A DNA stretch of 64,000 nt, taken from the NCBI GenBank assembly GCA_017451385.1, contig JAFSPS010000042.1, positions 62,001 to 126,000 on the forward strand, in the 5' to 3' direction. The translations under genes and the position numbers were made by a program. Numbering within the stretch: the stretch's first letter is position 1; each line of letters opens with the position of its first letter. Positions 35,499 through 44,142 of this stretch are shown here, piece after piece. The DNA is from Bacteroidales bacterium (GTDB lineage Bacteria; Bacteroidota; Bacteroidia; Bacteroidales; P3). A model generated the notes under the pieces. The model did no database searches, had not been told where the DNA came from, and saw nothing but the letters and a program-made list of their open reading frames with translations.

Positions 35499-36035
35499 TT
35501 ACTCCTTTCCTTTTTTTGTAATTGGATTAGCACTTCCGCCGAAAACACCTTTAAGCAGGTTGGTCATTTCACCCATTGCGGCTCGCATTTCCGCCATCTC
35601 GTTGCGCATGGTCGTCATTTCTTGGTCTCTCTCCGCCTCCTTCTGCAGGTTGGGGTTGAGGTCGAGCATCATCTGCTTGCACGACGCTACTACCTTCTGG
35701 TGGTACGGCATGCTGTTGAGTGCGTTCTGGCTCATTGTCCCGAAGGCTTCTACGGCGGCGACGATGGCTGCCTTGTCCTCCGAGATAGTATATCCGCCAG
35801 CTCCCGTATCGACGGTAGAAAGATTGGCATTGACGTTGCTGAAGGTCTTGACATCATCGCCTACCTTGACGCTTATGTCCATGACTTGCTCCTGCTGCAT
35901 GGGCATAGGCATGAAGTTGTTCTGCATCTTGGGATGCGGTGGCGTTACTGCTGTGACTTGTCCTACAGCGAGTGACGGGTTGTCGCCTTTGTTGAGGATG
36001 TATATGAGCGAACCTGCTCTGAGTGTTCCAAACAT
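35499..36035 (-). CDS. Hypothetical phage protein, probably structural
   Basis: 178 residues. The N-terminal half is beta-rich (GTLRAGSLIYILNKGDNPSL, VGQVTAVTPPHPK). A predicted coiled coil follows near residues 135-160 (EMTTMRNEMAEMRAAMGEMT). It belongs to a four-gene group (36426, 36072, 35499, 35233) that looks like a phage assembly or decoration module, but none is recognised by name. Confidence 0.6.
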   Translation of the reverse strand: MFGTLRAGSLIYILNKGDNPSLAVGQVTAVTPPHPKMQNNFMPMPMQQEQVMDISVKVGDDVKTFSNVNANLSTVDTGAGGYTISEDKAAIVAAVEAFGTMSQNALNSMPYHQKVVASCKQMMLDLNPNLQKEAERDQEMTTMRNEMAEMRAAMGEMTNLLKGVFGGSANPITKKGKE

Positions 36036-36071
36036 TTCTGTGCTATTTTTTTGTTAAACTTGGTTGAATTG

Positions 36072-36407
36072 CTATACCGTGAGAGGCGACGCCAGCTGCA
36101 AGATTCCGTTGAAGCGGTCGTTGAACACGGTTATCACGCCCGTGCCTGCAAGGTCGGCGGCTGTCACCGGCGTTCCGTTGAAGAGCGTCAGTGGGCGACT
36201 TACGCCGTTGAGGCTGAGCGTCACGGGCAACGTGCCGGTAGTACCTTCGGGGATAGCCGTTGCAAGGCGGATGGTCATATAGCCCACGGGCTGCACACGA
36301 CGGAAAGCCAGTGCAATATCTACGGCTGTAGCCGTCACCGTGATATTGGTACTTGTGAGGTACGGGGTGCCGTTCACGTTGGTTGTGATATTACTGCAAC
36401 AGTTCAT
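36072..36407 (-). CDS. Hypothetical phage protein, beta-rich
   Basis: 111 residues with almost no charged helices and many Thr/Val/Asn: VNGTPYLTSTNITVTATAVD and VTLSNGVSRPLTLFNGTPVT-like strands. This fits a small capsid-decoration or fibre-type protein. It starts right after the 314-residue glycine-rich protein gene, with an 18-bp gap. Confidence 0.6.
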   Translation of the reverse strand: MNCCSNITTNVNGTPYLTSTNITVTATAVDIALAFRRVQPVGYMTIRLATAIPEGTTGTLPVTLSLNGVSRPLTLFNGTPVTAADLAGTGVITVFNDRFNGILQLASPLTV

Positions 36408-36425
36408 TCCTGACTCCTTTCTTGT

Positions 36426-37370
36426 TTAGAAGAGTATGTTGTTGCCTCCAACGAAACCTCCGTTGCCGTAGAAACCTCCGTTCATGAACGGGGTGGTATT
36501 TACGGCGGTGATGTTGGGATATTGCACGGGGACGGTATTGGGTATCTTGCACTTGATGTCGTCCACCTCGCGGTTGAGGGCGGCGAGCTGAGCGTTGACG
36601 GGAGCCATAGCCTGCCCTATGAGGTTGGCGAAATACTGGTTCTGGCTGCTCTGCGAAATCTCGCCACGGAGGACGGTGTTCTCGGCACGTGCCGCGTCGA
36701 GTTTGTCCTGCAAGGCTTGCGTGGTCATCTGGTCGAGTTTGGCGAGGATGGCCTGCGTGTTGCGGTTGTTAGCGTCCGTCAGTGTGTAGGTCTGCTTGCA
36801 GTCGGAGAGTTCCTGTGCGGCCTTGGTAGCGGCGATGTTGGTATTGACGCCTGCAAAGCCGTTCTGCATGGCTGCCGTCTGCTCCATAGTGCGCATCTGG
36901 CCTTGGTAGCCCTGCTCGGTCACCAGCAGCTTGTTCTGGCAGCAGCAGTTGGCGAACTCTGCGGCGAGGTCCTTGTTGCCGGACACGATGGCATTGACAA
37001 TCTGCAATGGCGTGGTGGCGTTCTGGACGGCCATATTGTTGAGGATGCCGTTGATTGCTCCGAACTGCGAGCTCACCGTGGCGAAGTCTTGTCCGAGCAT
37101 GGTGCTGATGGTCTGTATGGCTTGACGGCTCTGCTCGCCGTTGGAGCTGATGGCGGCACGCAGCAGTTCGGTGTTGCTGTTTGCCGTAGCCTGTGCGCCG
37201 AGAGCGGCCGCGGCACCGTTGCCGTTACCACCAAGACCGCCATTGTTGCCAATCCAGTTGCCCAGCGCGCTGCCGAGGAAGCCGCCGATGCCAGCGCCCC
37301 AGAAATTGCCGCCGCCGAGACCGCCAAAACCGCTGTTGCCTGCAAGCAGCCACGGCCATGCGTTGTTCAT
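36426..37370 (-). CDS. Glycine/asparagine-rich phage protein with coiled coil
   Basis: 314 residues. Residues 10-55 are dominated by Gly and Asn (GNSGFGGLGGGNFWGAGIGG), residues 60-240 are helical with Gln/Asn repeats and a CCCQNK cluster, residues 215-260 form a likely coiled coil, and the C-terminus is Gly/Phe-rich (FMNGGFYGNGGFVGGNNILF). The layout recurs in Bacteroidales phages, but the role is unknown; a virion or membrane-associated assembly protein is plausible. Confidence 0.6.
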   Translation of the reverse strand: MNNAWPWLLAGNSGFGGLGGGNFWGAGIGGFLGSALGNWIGNNGGLGGNGNGAAAALGAQATANSNTELLRAAISSNGEQSRQAIQTISTMLGQDFATVSSQFGAINGILNNMAVQNATTPLQIVNAIVSGNKDLAAEFANCCCQNKLLVTEQGYQGQMRTMEQTAAMQNGFAGVNTNIAATKAAQELSDCKQTYTLTDANNRNTQAILAKLDQMTTQALQDKLDAARAENTVLRGEISQSSQNQYFANLIGQAMAPVNAQLAALNREVDDIKCKIPNTVPVQYPNITAVNTTPFMNGGFYGNGGFVGGNNILF

Positions 37371-37442
37371 ATTTCCTAATGACGAAAACAGATTGGCGCT
37401 ATCTCGTTATGATATATGGTGTTGGGGGCTTTCGTCTAAACG

Positions 37443-37466
37443 AAAAAAGCCGCTGAAAGGCGGCTT
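37443..37466 (-). terminator. Intrinsic terminator of the cargo gene
   Basis: On the - strand AAGCCGC, a 6-nt loop and GCGGCTT are followed by a T run. A second hairpin (CCCTGC/GCAGGG, 37471-37488) lies just before it. Both are within 75 bp of the stop at 37517. Confidence 0.8.
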
Positions 37467-37516
37467 GTGTCCCTGCAAGAAAGCAGGGCGGGCGGGACTT
37501 TTATTTCTCGCCGTAC

Positions 37517-38368
37517 CTATACCAAGTTAGGTTGTTTTGGCGGAATTATGTGTTCATAAAACTCCACAATCTTATAGTTGCTGTTTTCATAGCAGTGGTA
37601 TTCTGGATTCCAAGTTTTTGTAATTCTCATTTTCACCTTTATGGCATCGCCCTTCCCGAATCTTTCTCCTTGGTCAATCTGCTTCATAAGGGCATCATCT
37701 TTTACCGTCATCGGTATGCGAATGCCATTCCAGTTAAACAGCCATTTCCCTCCACTCTCGAATCGTAGTGCTATTATGGCAAGTATTGCGTCCACCTCCT
37801 CTTCTCTACTCTGCGGAGGAGTGTCCTCGCTCGAAAAATCTTCATAAATCAGCTCGTCAAACTCATCTCGCCTTATCTCTACATCAACACCATTGTCGCT
37901 CGTAATGTTCATGCTCTCTACATTCGCATCATTTTCTGCCGCCTCGATAGATTTGCTTATCGACTCTCTTACTATCTTTGTATTATAAATATTGGTTACT
38001 TGCTGTATTGTTATATTGTCGCCGATTTTCAGTCCTTTTGTGTCCTCCTCTTTGGCCTTTCTTCCTTTACATTTCTTATATAGCTCATATACGAAGCCGA
38101 CCAATGTAACTATTGCCGCAGCGTATTCTATACTTGAACGAGAAAAAATCGTGCCGAGACTTTCAGCAAGACTTAGGTCTATGACGAAGGAGCCTTCCTT
38201 AAGAGCATTAACCTTTATGTTTAACTTCCGTACGCCTTGTCCGTATTCGTCATTTGTCGCATTGATAACCGTCGTAACATGGATTAGTTCGCTTATCAGG
38301 GTATTTGCATCTACCTGATGCGACCCTCCACCAAGTGTGATTTGCAGGCTCTGCTCTTGTTTTTTCAT
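37517..38368 (-). CDS. Single-gene cargo protein with one membrane span
   Basis: 283 residues, family not recognised. An N-terminal domain (residues 1-75: ITLGGGSHQVDANTLISELI, VNALKEGSFVIDLSL) precedes a hydrophobic span near 83-96 (AAIVTLVGFVYELY) with a Lys-rich cytoplasmic side. A central Asp/Glu-rich region and a C-terminal domain (WNGIRIPMTVKDDALMKQID) follow. Its own promoter (38395-38423) and own terminator (37443-37466) isolate it from neighbours, the layout of a prophage moron such as a superinfection-exclusion or defence gene. The function is inference. Confidence 0.65.
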   Translation of the reverse strand: MKKQEQSLQITLGGGSHQVDANTLISELIHVTTVINATNDEYGQGVRKLNIKVNALKEGSFVIDLSLAESLGTIFSRSSIEYAAAIVTLVGFVYELYKKCKGRKAKEEDTKGLKIGDNITIQQVTNIYNTKIVRESISKSIEAAENDANVESMNITSDNGVDVEIRRDEFDELIYEDFSSEDTPPQSREEEVDAILAIIALRFESGGKWLFNWNGIRIPMTVKDDALMKQIDQGERFGKGDAIKVKMRITKTWNPEYHCYENSNYKIVEFYEHIIPPKQPNLV

Positions 38369-38394
38369 GGTTTTGTGGCAAATAAATTTCCCTG

Positions 38395-38423
38395 CAAAAT
38401 TACAAACATTTTCCGACTTGCAA
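38395..38423 (-). promoter_or_regulatory. Promoter of the cargo gene
   Basis: On the - strand TTG (38423-38421) and TAATTTTG (38402-38395), 18 bp apart, match the Bacteroidetes -33/-7 pattern, 27 bp before the ATG at 38368. Confidence 0.65.
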
Positions 38424-38468
38424 CACGGCGACGAAAGCCGTTACAAACACCGCCTTGTTCAGAGCGTC

Positions 38469-38693
38469 CTATTTCCCGTTCTTCCTCGCATACTCCTCGA
38501 TGTTCTCTTTGTTCCATATCCGCTCTCTTATGCCTGCTATCTTGCGACCCTGCGGCAGTTCGCCTTGTTTCACAAGCTTGCGGAAGGTGGGCTGGCTGAT
38601 GCCGAGGTAGCGGCAGGCCTGACTGATGCTGCAGAGTCGCAGCCTGCGCTCCCTCTCGCCCTCGGCAGGGGAATAGCAATTTTTTTGTATCAA
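38469..38693 (-). CDS. AlpA/MerR-type helix-turn-helix protein
   Basis: 74 residues. The core LCSISQACRYLGISQPTFRK followed by LPQGRKIAGIRERIWNKENI is the helix-turn-helix with wing found in excisionase and AlpA-type regulators. Upstream residues 1-18 may not be translated. Directly after it comes the cargo gene's promoter. It could act as an excisionase or a regulator of the cargo gene. Confidence 0.7.
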   Translation of the reverse strand: MIQKNCYSPAEGERERRLRLCSISQACRYLGISQPTFRKLVKQGELPQGRKIAGIRERIWNKENIEEYARKNGK

Positions 38694-38723
38694 AAAAAAA
38701 CAATTTTCTTAACGTTTGCGTGA

Positions 38724-39107
38724 TTAAATGATAACAACTAAATTCACGCAACGACCGAAAGTCTTATCCTCTACGATTTCGCCCATGCTACAACGTACAT
38801 GGTGATTAGCATGGTAGCGCTGGAATACATAGCGTGCCATGTTAATAGAGTTGCAACGCAGAGAGCATTGTCCGACATGTTGATTGAACAACGTAGCCTC
38901 GTGGCGTGCGAAGTGGCACTCATGGGCAGAGAGGTGTCGGTAGATAAGCACGTTGTTGTCATCGTCAAACGCCATGCCGAGGGTGTCGCCAGCATAGAGC
39001 GCGAGTTGTCTAACGATACGTGTGCCGACATCAATACGTCCATTACGATAGAAAGTTATATCGGCGCGGCGTGATTGCTTTAAGAGTGGATGCAAAGATA
39101 ATGACAT
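38724..39107 (-). CDS. Phage protein with a bacterial-regulator-like N-terminal segment
   Basis: 127 residues. The core SRRADITFYRNGRIDVGTRI and LALYAGDTLGMAFDDDNN resembles a Bacteroidetes family in which a short beta segment binds or senses. The C-terminal half is His/Cys-rich (SAHECHFARHEATLFNQHVG). The start region contains TTATCTTTGC, a promoter-like box lying inside codons 3-5, so a downstream start is possible. Function unknown. Confidence 0.55.
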   Translation of the reverse strand: MSLSLHPLLKQSRRADITFYRNGRIDVGTRIVRQLALYAGDTLGMAFDDDNNVLIYRHLSAHECHFARHEATLFNQHVGQCSLRCNSINMARYVFQRYHANHHVRCSMGEIVEDKTFGRCVNLVVII

Positions 39108-39118
39108 GGCGGAAAAAT

Positions 39119-40582
39119 TTAATTGTGATGATTAAATAATCTCAATTGCTCGCCTCCTGCTGGGGCGGTATCCACGAGAAGGGTACGGAAGATGTGGTAC
39201 AGCACGCCTACTACTATGCTGTTGCCTGCGAGCTTGGTGAGCTGGGTGTTGGCAATGCCTGCATCTATGAGCTTGTCGATGTCGCAGTCTTCCACGTCCA
39301 TGAGGCGCAGACACTCTCTTGGCGTTAGGCGGCGTATGCGGACATACAAGCCATAGTCCTCCTTTACGGCGTTGTTGTACTCCCATGCGCTTGCCTTGAC
39401 GGTAGGAGATACTTCCTTACTCTCGTGCGGGGTGCCAAAGCCCTCCGTGTTGGCGAGGATGCTCTTTTCTACTATTTTTGGCTCTCGCCCGCCACCTTGA
39501 CAAGTGTTGATTGTCGGCAATATGCCGTCTGGCGAGTACACTCTATCCGTAGTGTCGTAGCCATTGTTGAGGTTCGCGACTTCGATGCAGCGTGGGTCTC
39601 CACCTGTGGACTTCAGCATCTCAATCCTCTCCTTTGTAAGCCCCTCAATGACCTTAGGTTCTCTTGATTCGAGAACGCATGGAGAGATAGCGTCTGGTGA
39701 TATATATTGCTCTTCGCTAATATTATGCGTTCGGGACATCTTGCCCTTATACGTCGCCTTGATACTCCCATCATCCATTAGTGTGTATTGCTTTGACGCC
39801 TGCCGGTCGCTTTGCGGCTCGGCGATAAAATTATCTGTCTTGCGGCTGCCTGCGTGAGTGGTAATGCTGTTGGCATAGCACTCATCGCCAGTCTTGGGTG
39901 CGAACTTGTAGCCTCTGCCGGCTTCTCGCTCTCGCATGGTAGATATGAGTAATCCCCGCACACGCTCCTCCGAGAGGTAATACCTCTCGTCTACGCTGTC
40001 CTCCAAAACGTCACGTAGGCGCTTGTCGAGCCTGAACGGCTGTGGAAAATAATAAGGGGTCTCGTCTTGGTACTTGCTGACGAGGAAGACGCGCTCCCTA
40101 TTCTGCGGCACGCCGTAATGCTTGGCGTTAAGCACCTGCCATGTGTTGTGATAGCCTTTATTTTCAAGCAGGCGGCACCAGCGTCCGAAGAGCGGCATAA
40201 ACTTCTCGCCAACAAGAGCGGCGACATTTTCAAGGAGTAGGTAGCGTGGGTGGAGTGCATCAATAGCGCGCTCTACCTCCCAGAGGAGGCTGGAGCGAGT
40301 GCCGCTGCCTGCATCACCACCCCGTTGGAGGCCGGCAATTGAGAAGTCCTGACAAGGACTGCTATACGTTAGTAGGTCTATTGGCTCGTGTATCTGCGAC
40401 CAATCTGCTTTAGCGACATCGCCGAGGTTGCGTTCTGCGAACTCAGGGAAGAGGACGTTGTGCGCCTTGATGGCGTTGCGGTCTATCTCGCTCCACGCCA
40501 CGAGGTTGAAGTCAATGCCCAGCCGGCGGAGGGCGAGACACTGGCTGTCGTAGCCGCTAAAAAGAGTTATAACGTTTAACAT
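39119..40582 (-). CDS. DNA (cytosine-5-)-methyltransferase
   Basis: 487 residues with all main C5 motifs: I (FSGYDSQCLALRRLG), IV with catalytic Cys77 (YSSPCQDFS), VI (LLLENV, 118-120), VIII (QNRERVFLVS) and X (GNSIVVGVLYHIF). Residues about 200-400 form the target-recognition region. It is an orphan: no restriction endonuclease lies alongside, so it probably protects phage DNA from host restriction or regulates transcription. The target sequence is unknown. Confidence 0.92.
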   Translation of the reverse strand: MLNVITLFSGYDSQCLALRRLGIDFNLVAWSEIDRNAIKAHNVLFPEFAERNLGDVAKADWSQIHEPIDLLTYSSPCQDFSIAGLQRGGDAGSGTRSSLLWEVERAIDALHPRYLLLENVAALVGEKFMPLFGRWCRLLENKGYHNTWQVLNAKHYGVPQNRERVFLVSKYQDETPYYFPQPFRLDKRLRDVLEDSVDERYYLSEERVRGLLISTMREREAGRGYKFAPKTGDECYANSITTHAGSRKTDNFIAEPQSDRQASKQYTLMDDGSIKATYKGKMSRTHNISEEQYISPDAISPCVLESREPKVIEGLTKERIEMLKSTGGDPRCIEVANLNNGYDTTDRVYSPDGILPTINTCQGGGREPKIVEKSILANTEGFGTPHESKEVSPTVKASAWEYNNAVKEDYGLYVRIRRLTPRECLRLMDVEDCDIDKLIDAGIANTQLTKLAGNSIVVGVLYHIFRTLLVDTAPAGGEQLRLFNHHN

Positions 40583-40662
40583 AAGTTGTAAGGTTTGTAG
40601 GCTTCAAAATCAATTTGTCGTTCTGTTATATCGATGGAGCGTTTGCGGTAAAGCTTTTTCAT
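40576..40662 (-). CDS. Very small gene overlapping the methyltransferase start
   Basis: 28 residues, MKKLYRKRSIDITERQIDFE and a short tail. Its stop overlaps the methyltransferase ATG by 7 bp (TTATGTTAA), a typical coupling. The peptide is basic at its N-terminus. It may be a leader peptide controlling methyltransferase translation. Support is the start context and the overlap only. Confidence 0.45.
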   Translation of the reverse strand: MKKLYRKRSIDITERQIDFEAYKPYNLC

Positions 40663-40694
40663 ATTCCAGTACTACCCCATCCTCTTGATGTATA

Positions 40695-41185
40695 TCAAAG
40701 TTCATCAACCTCCTCAAACTCTATTTTCCCATTAGAAAACAGCCATTTTATTCTCTGCCAAATGGTAGCTTTTTGAGAGAGCTGAATTTTGAACTGAACA
40801 ATTCTTGCCCCCTTAGGAATGACCCCATTCTTAAAGGGAATAACTTTTAATCCCCAAACATAGTGGTCTCCGCAATAATTATTATCTATAACCACTTGGG
40901 AAGGAGATATTAAAATGCCCCATCTCTCAAAAGTACCTATTTTTGGATTTATGATGGCTTCATAACCATCGGGAAGTTTCATCTCTATACAAGAGAGATA
41001 TAGTTAGGGTAGAACTCAACTCTTCTTGCTCGGTCTGCCTCTCCATCTCTAATTTTCCACTTAAAAGGAATAGTTACTGGGCCGAAAAGAGTTTCATTTT
41101 TAGGAATAGCGAGGTCAAACCAAGCTTTGTCATTGGAGATAATCGGAAGCCGGCCTCCGTCATACAGTTTTACTTTGATTTTCAT
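40695..41185 (-). pseudogene. Decayed dUTPase-like protein, frameshifted
   Basis: Two fragments (40985-41185 and 40695-40982) join to about 163 residues if one T is added near 40991 (ISL-CIEMKLPDGYEAI). The trimeric dUTPase scaffold is visible: MKLPDGYEAIINPK, GTFERWGI, VVIDNNYCGD and IPKGARIVQFKI. Catalytic motif 3 normally reads RSST but is KIGT, and the N-terminal Asp loop is AWFDLAI. Even with the frame repaired it is unlikely to hydrolyse dUTP. The C-terminal 30 residues (WQRIKWLFSNGKIEF) match phage dUTPase-like tails. Confidence 0.65.
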
Positions 41186-41207
41186 TTGTTTTTTTTATTT
41201 AATAAGT

Positions 41208-41825
41208 TCAAAACTGTAGGCATACACCCACGGATAAATATCCGTGCTTTTCTTTTCTTCTTTCTTTCCATGTTCCATATCTCATATTGTATTGTCTGTT
41301 GCACCATTCAAGGTTTTCAACATTGTTGTTTCTTTTATTCTCATCTTTGTGATTTACTTCTGTATAATTGTTCGGATTGGGAATGAATGTCATAGCAACA
41401 AGCCTATGTATACGATATGTCTTTTTGTTCAAACGAACTTGCAGATAACCTTTTTCGCTTTGACCATATTTTAATAAAACTTCTTTATTCCACTTATGCG
41501 ATTTTACACGACCCATAGTTGATATAAAATAACATTCTTCAAAAGGTATGGATTTCCATATTTCTCCATCAAGATTGTGAACAATATATCGATCTTTCCT
41601 TTCTTCCCTTATTCGTCTCATATATAACTTATTGGTTTCTCTTGCATGGTCTTTATCTCTTGTCAGTACGTTTGTTTTTGTGTGGCATTGTTTGCATGAT
41701 GATGTTATGCCGATAGAACGCCGTTTGTCTTTATAAAAACCATCTTTAGGGAGCCACGCCTTGCATTTATTGCATTGGTAGTATATTATACCATTTATAT
41801 TTTTTGTCGGTTTGTATCTTGGCAT
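41208..41825 (-). CDS. HNH homing endonuclease with NUMOD4
   Basis: 205 residues. A zinc-ribbon-like Cys pair (CNKCKAWLPKDGFYK, CKQCH) is followed by the NUMOD4 motif (EIWKSIPFEECYFISTMGRV) and an HNH core (HRLVAMTFIPNP, EVNHKDENKRNNNVENLEWC). This is a mobile nicking or cleaving endonuclease that spreads by homing. It lies between the ruined dUTPase and the ASCH gene, as expected for an invader. AT-rich codons set it apart from its neighbours. Confidence 0.88.
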   Translation of the reverse strand: MPRYKPTKNINGIIYYQCNKCKAWLPKDGFYKDKRRSIGITSSCKQCHTKTNVLTRDKDHARETNKLYMRRIREERKDRYIVHNLDGEIWKSIPFEECYFISTMGRVKSHKWNKEVLLKYGQSEKGYLQVRLNKKTYRIHRLVAMTFIPNPNNYTEVNHKDENKRNNNVENLEWCNRQYNMRYGTWKERRKEKHGYLSVGVCLQF

Positions 41826-41827
41826 AA

Positions 41828-42352
41828 TTATTTCACTATTTCAAATTCGTAACAAAAACAGAATGGGTTCTTTTCCCATGTGCCTTTGCCACTCACCTTG
41901 TCGATGAGGGCTGCAAAGGCTTCTCGTGGCGAGTTACCAAGTCTTATGTTATTAACGCCATGACCGAAATAGTAACTATCACTATAACCTCCGATGTAGT
42001 CAATGCCCTCCTTCATGCAGTCCTCGTCGCTGATGTCTTGTAGCCGCTCCACCTTAATATCGGTGATGCGTATCTTGATGGGCATGTATTCGGCTCTGAC
42101 GAACATCTTGTTCAACCAGCCGGCGGTAGTGGTCATCAAGAAGTCATATTTAGGAATATCTTTGTACGCCTGCGCCACGGCGACAACCTCGCCTATTTCA
42201 AAGCGTGCAGCATCTATCATTGTCGGGTCTTCTGCCTCGTATGTATAATAATCTACAACAGATTGTGGCACAATTCTTCTCGTCATGGTCTTTCGACCTT
42301 CAAGGACGGCTTGCGTTAAGCCGTATTTGTCGTTAAACATTATCTTTTTCAT
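41828..42352 (-). CDS. ASCH-superfamily phage protein
   Basis: 174 residues. The opening FNDKYGLTQAVLEGRKTMTR, the strand IKIRITDIKVERLQDISDED and the closing NPFCFCYEFEIVK match phage ASCH domains, a PUA-like fold that binds RNA or modified bases. It probably acts in the cytoplasm on nucleic acid. A 2-bp gap separates it from the HNH gene. Confidence 0.75.
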   Translation of the reverse strand: MKKIMFNDKYGLTQAVLEGRKTMTRRIVPQSVVDYYTYEAEDPTMIDAARFEIGEVVAVAQAYKDIPKYDFLMTTTAGWLNKMFVRAEYMPIKIRITDIKVERLQDISDEDCMKEGIDYIGGYSDSYYFGHGVNNIRLGNSPREAFAALIDKVSGKGTWEKNPFCFCYEFEIVK

Positions 42353-42353
42353 A

Positions 42354-42855
42354 TCATTCTTTGTTTTTGTTTGTTCCTAATAAATGTTCATTGCCTTCAA
42401 ATGGAATACATTGTCGCCAAATCCCACCTCCTGATGTGCAATACTTATAAACATCATCTTCCAGATAATTTGAGAAAAAATCTGCAAACCAATATCCATT
42501 AACACCATCCCTTACAATGACTTTATCAAAAGGTTGAAAATTGTATTGTGATTCATTTCTGTTGAAATGAACCCCAATCGCGATTCTCCTTTGATGGGAA
42601 CAAGACGCATTCAGCATCAGCGGATGCAAGATAAGTATATTTCCCTTCTTTTGTGAAGATTTCTCTAAACACTGCACATCCTGCATCTGATATAGCATCT
42701 TCTCTATTCGCATGGGAAAATCTGACAAGAATTGGATATGTGTATTTTTCGTCTATAATATCATTAGACGTAGATACTACTATTCCATACCCAAAGACAG
42801 GGCTATAAACTTCTTGCCCTACTTTAAGGATTTTTGTTAAATCAAGATTTTTCAT
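42354..42855 (-). pseudogene. Hypothetical phage protein, apparently frameshifted
   Basis: Frames 42553-42855 (100 residues) and 42354-42728 overlap. Joined by removing one A at the A3 run (42556-42558) they make about 166 residues: KVGQEVYSPVFGYGIVV at the start, ECVLFPSKENRDWGSFQQ before the join, and QPFDKVIVRDGVNGYWFADF after it, all of which occur together in related phage proteins as far as I recall. It could instead be two genes. Confidence 0.5.
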
Positions 42856-42857
42856 AA

Positions 42858-43301
42858 TTATTTCATTTTCTTGATTGTGATAAGTTCTTCGGTTCCGTGC
42901 TGCATAGCAGGATAAGCGTCCACGGTGCCTATGCTCCGCTCGTCTTCTGGGCGGTCAAGCCATAGTTGGTGACGGAGGACTTGGTAGATGTCGAAGAGGA
43001 CATCTGCCGTTTCGTCATAATAGATGCCGTGCATGGCGTTGGGTGCGAGACCCCAGAAACGACTCTTTATCTGCTTGCATAGTGCTTCTGCGTCAGCACG
43101 CATATTATGCCATCCGCCCTCGAACTGCTTGTCCATTATTTTGCCCGTTGCTTCTTTGCAACGTTTCTCCCACGCCTCCTCAAAGAGGTTCTGATATGAC
43201 CAATCTTGCCCGCAGATTAAGCGTGAGAACTCATTGCATGCATAGGACAATGCTTTCAGTTGTCGCTCGTTAAGCGTTATTTGGTATTTCTTTGATTCCA
43301 T
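42858..43301 (-). CDS. Hypothetical phage protein
   Basis: 147 residues, helical, acidic C-terminus. Opening KYQITLNERQLKALSYACNE and a central WHNMRADAEALCKQIKSRFW segment. This type is common in Bacteroidales phage early regions; the function is unknown. It ends 2 bp before the split gene upstream of ASCH, so it is part of the same early transcript. Confidence 0.65.
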   Translation of the reverse strand: MESKKYQITLNERQLKALSYACNEFSRLICGQDWSYQNLFEEAWEKRCKEATGKIMDKQFEGGWHNMRADAEALCKQIKSRFWGLAPNAMHGIYYDETADVLFDIYQVLRHQLWLDRPEDERSIGTVDAYPAMQHGTEELITIKKMK

Positions 43302-43316
43302 AATTTTGATTTGTTA

Positions 43317-43562
43317 TTACATAAAATTGAACATATCACGCAATGCGTTTTCGGATACTCTGATGAATCCGAAGAACCTCATGAAGTCGTTGTAGTGCAT
43401 TATATTGTAGAGCATTGTTTCACTTGAAAATTTAGTGAGATAAGTATGGAAACGCTTATCTTTTCGTCCAAAGAACAAGTTAAACGTATAGCATTTGCTA
43501 CCAAGGCAGAGATAATACTGGTGATAGTGTTTCGTGATGCCGTATAATTTAGTAGTTTTCAT
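43317..43562 (-). CDS. Small hypothetical phage protein
   Basis: 81 residues, basic and aromatic-rich (YGITKHYHQYYLCLGSKCYT, HYNDFMRFFGFIRVSENAL). No family recognised. It overlaps the previous gene's stop by 4 bp (43559-43562), which supports the start. Confidence 0.6.
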   Translation of the reverse strand: MKTTKLYGITKHYHQYYLCLGSKCYTFNLFFGRKDKRFHTYLTKFSSETMLYNIMHYNDFMRFFGFIRVSENALRDMFNFM

Positions 43563-44107
43563 AGCAGAGGTTTTGCTTGTTCGATTAGATACTTGAAGTT
43601 TTTTTTGAACTCGTGTAGCAATTCCTCCGTTTTGAATGTCAAAACGTGTGATATTCTATAACTTGATATTATAGTAATTTCATTCTCAACAAATATTATA
43701 GCATATTTGATTTGATTTCCGTTTTCCCAGTCGGGCTGCCAACCATTATTGTAGCAGTCCCTTAGTTGTATTAGCTGACACAACGCCAACAATGCATCAG
43801 CACAATCTTTATTCGGAAGTACATTCTTGTCTTCATCTACCTTTCTATAATGCTCCTTATTAAATGTATTTATGTTTGAAGACAGGTCTATATACCCTTC
43901 TTCCTCTTTTATAGGATGTGTCTCACAGAAATCTATCCATGTTGCAGGAAGATGCTTCTCAGGCTTAACACGGTAATCATTGTATGCCCAATCCCAAGAT
44001 GGACTCTTTAGCTCATGCCATTCCTTGTGGTCTGGAACATAAATTTCAATAGTTTTGCCTTCTGCAAACGCCTGCATAACGGCAATCATTTCTTCTGTTG
44101 TTTTCAT
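43559..44107 (-). CDS. Hypothetical phage protein
   Basis: 182 residues. N-terminal MKTTEEMIAVMQAFAEGKTI and DHKEWHELKSPSWDWAYNDY resemble phage proteins that bind small molecules or nucleic acids; the centre (KDCADALLALCQLIQLRDCY) is helical. Function unknown. It overlaps the following gene by 4 bp. Confidence 0.65.
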   Translation of the reverse strand: MKTTEEMIAVMQAFAEGKTIEIYVPDHKEWHELKSPSWDWAYNDYRVKPEKHLPATWIDFCETHPIKEEEGYIDLSSNINTFNKEHYRKVDEDKNVLPNKDCADALLALCQLIQLRDCYNNGWQPDWENGNQIKYAIIFVENEITIISSYRISHVLTFKTEELLHEFKKNFKYLIEQAKPLL

Positions 44108-44142
44108 GGAAATTTGGTTTAATTGATTTTTTGTAATTTGGA

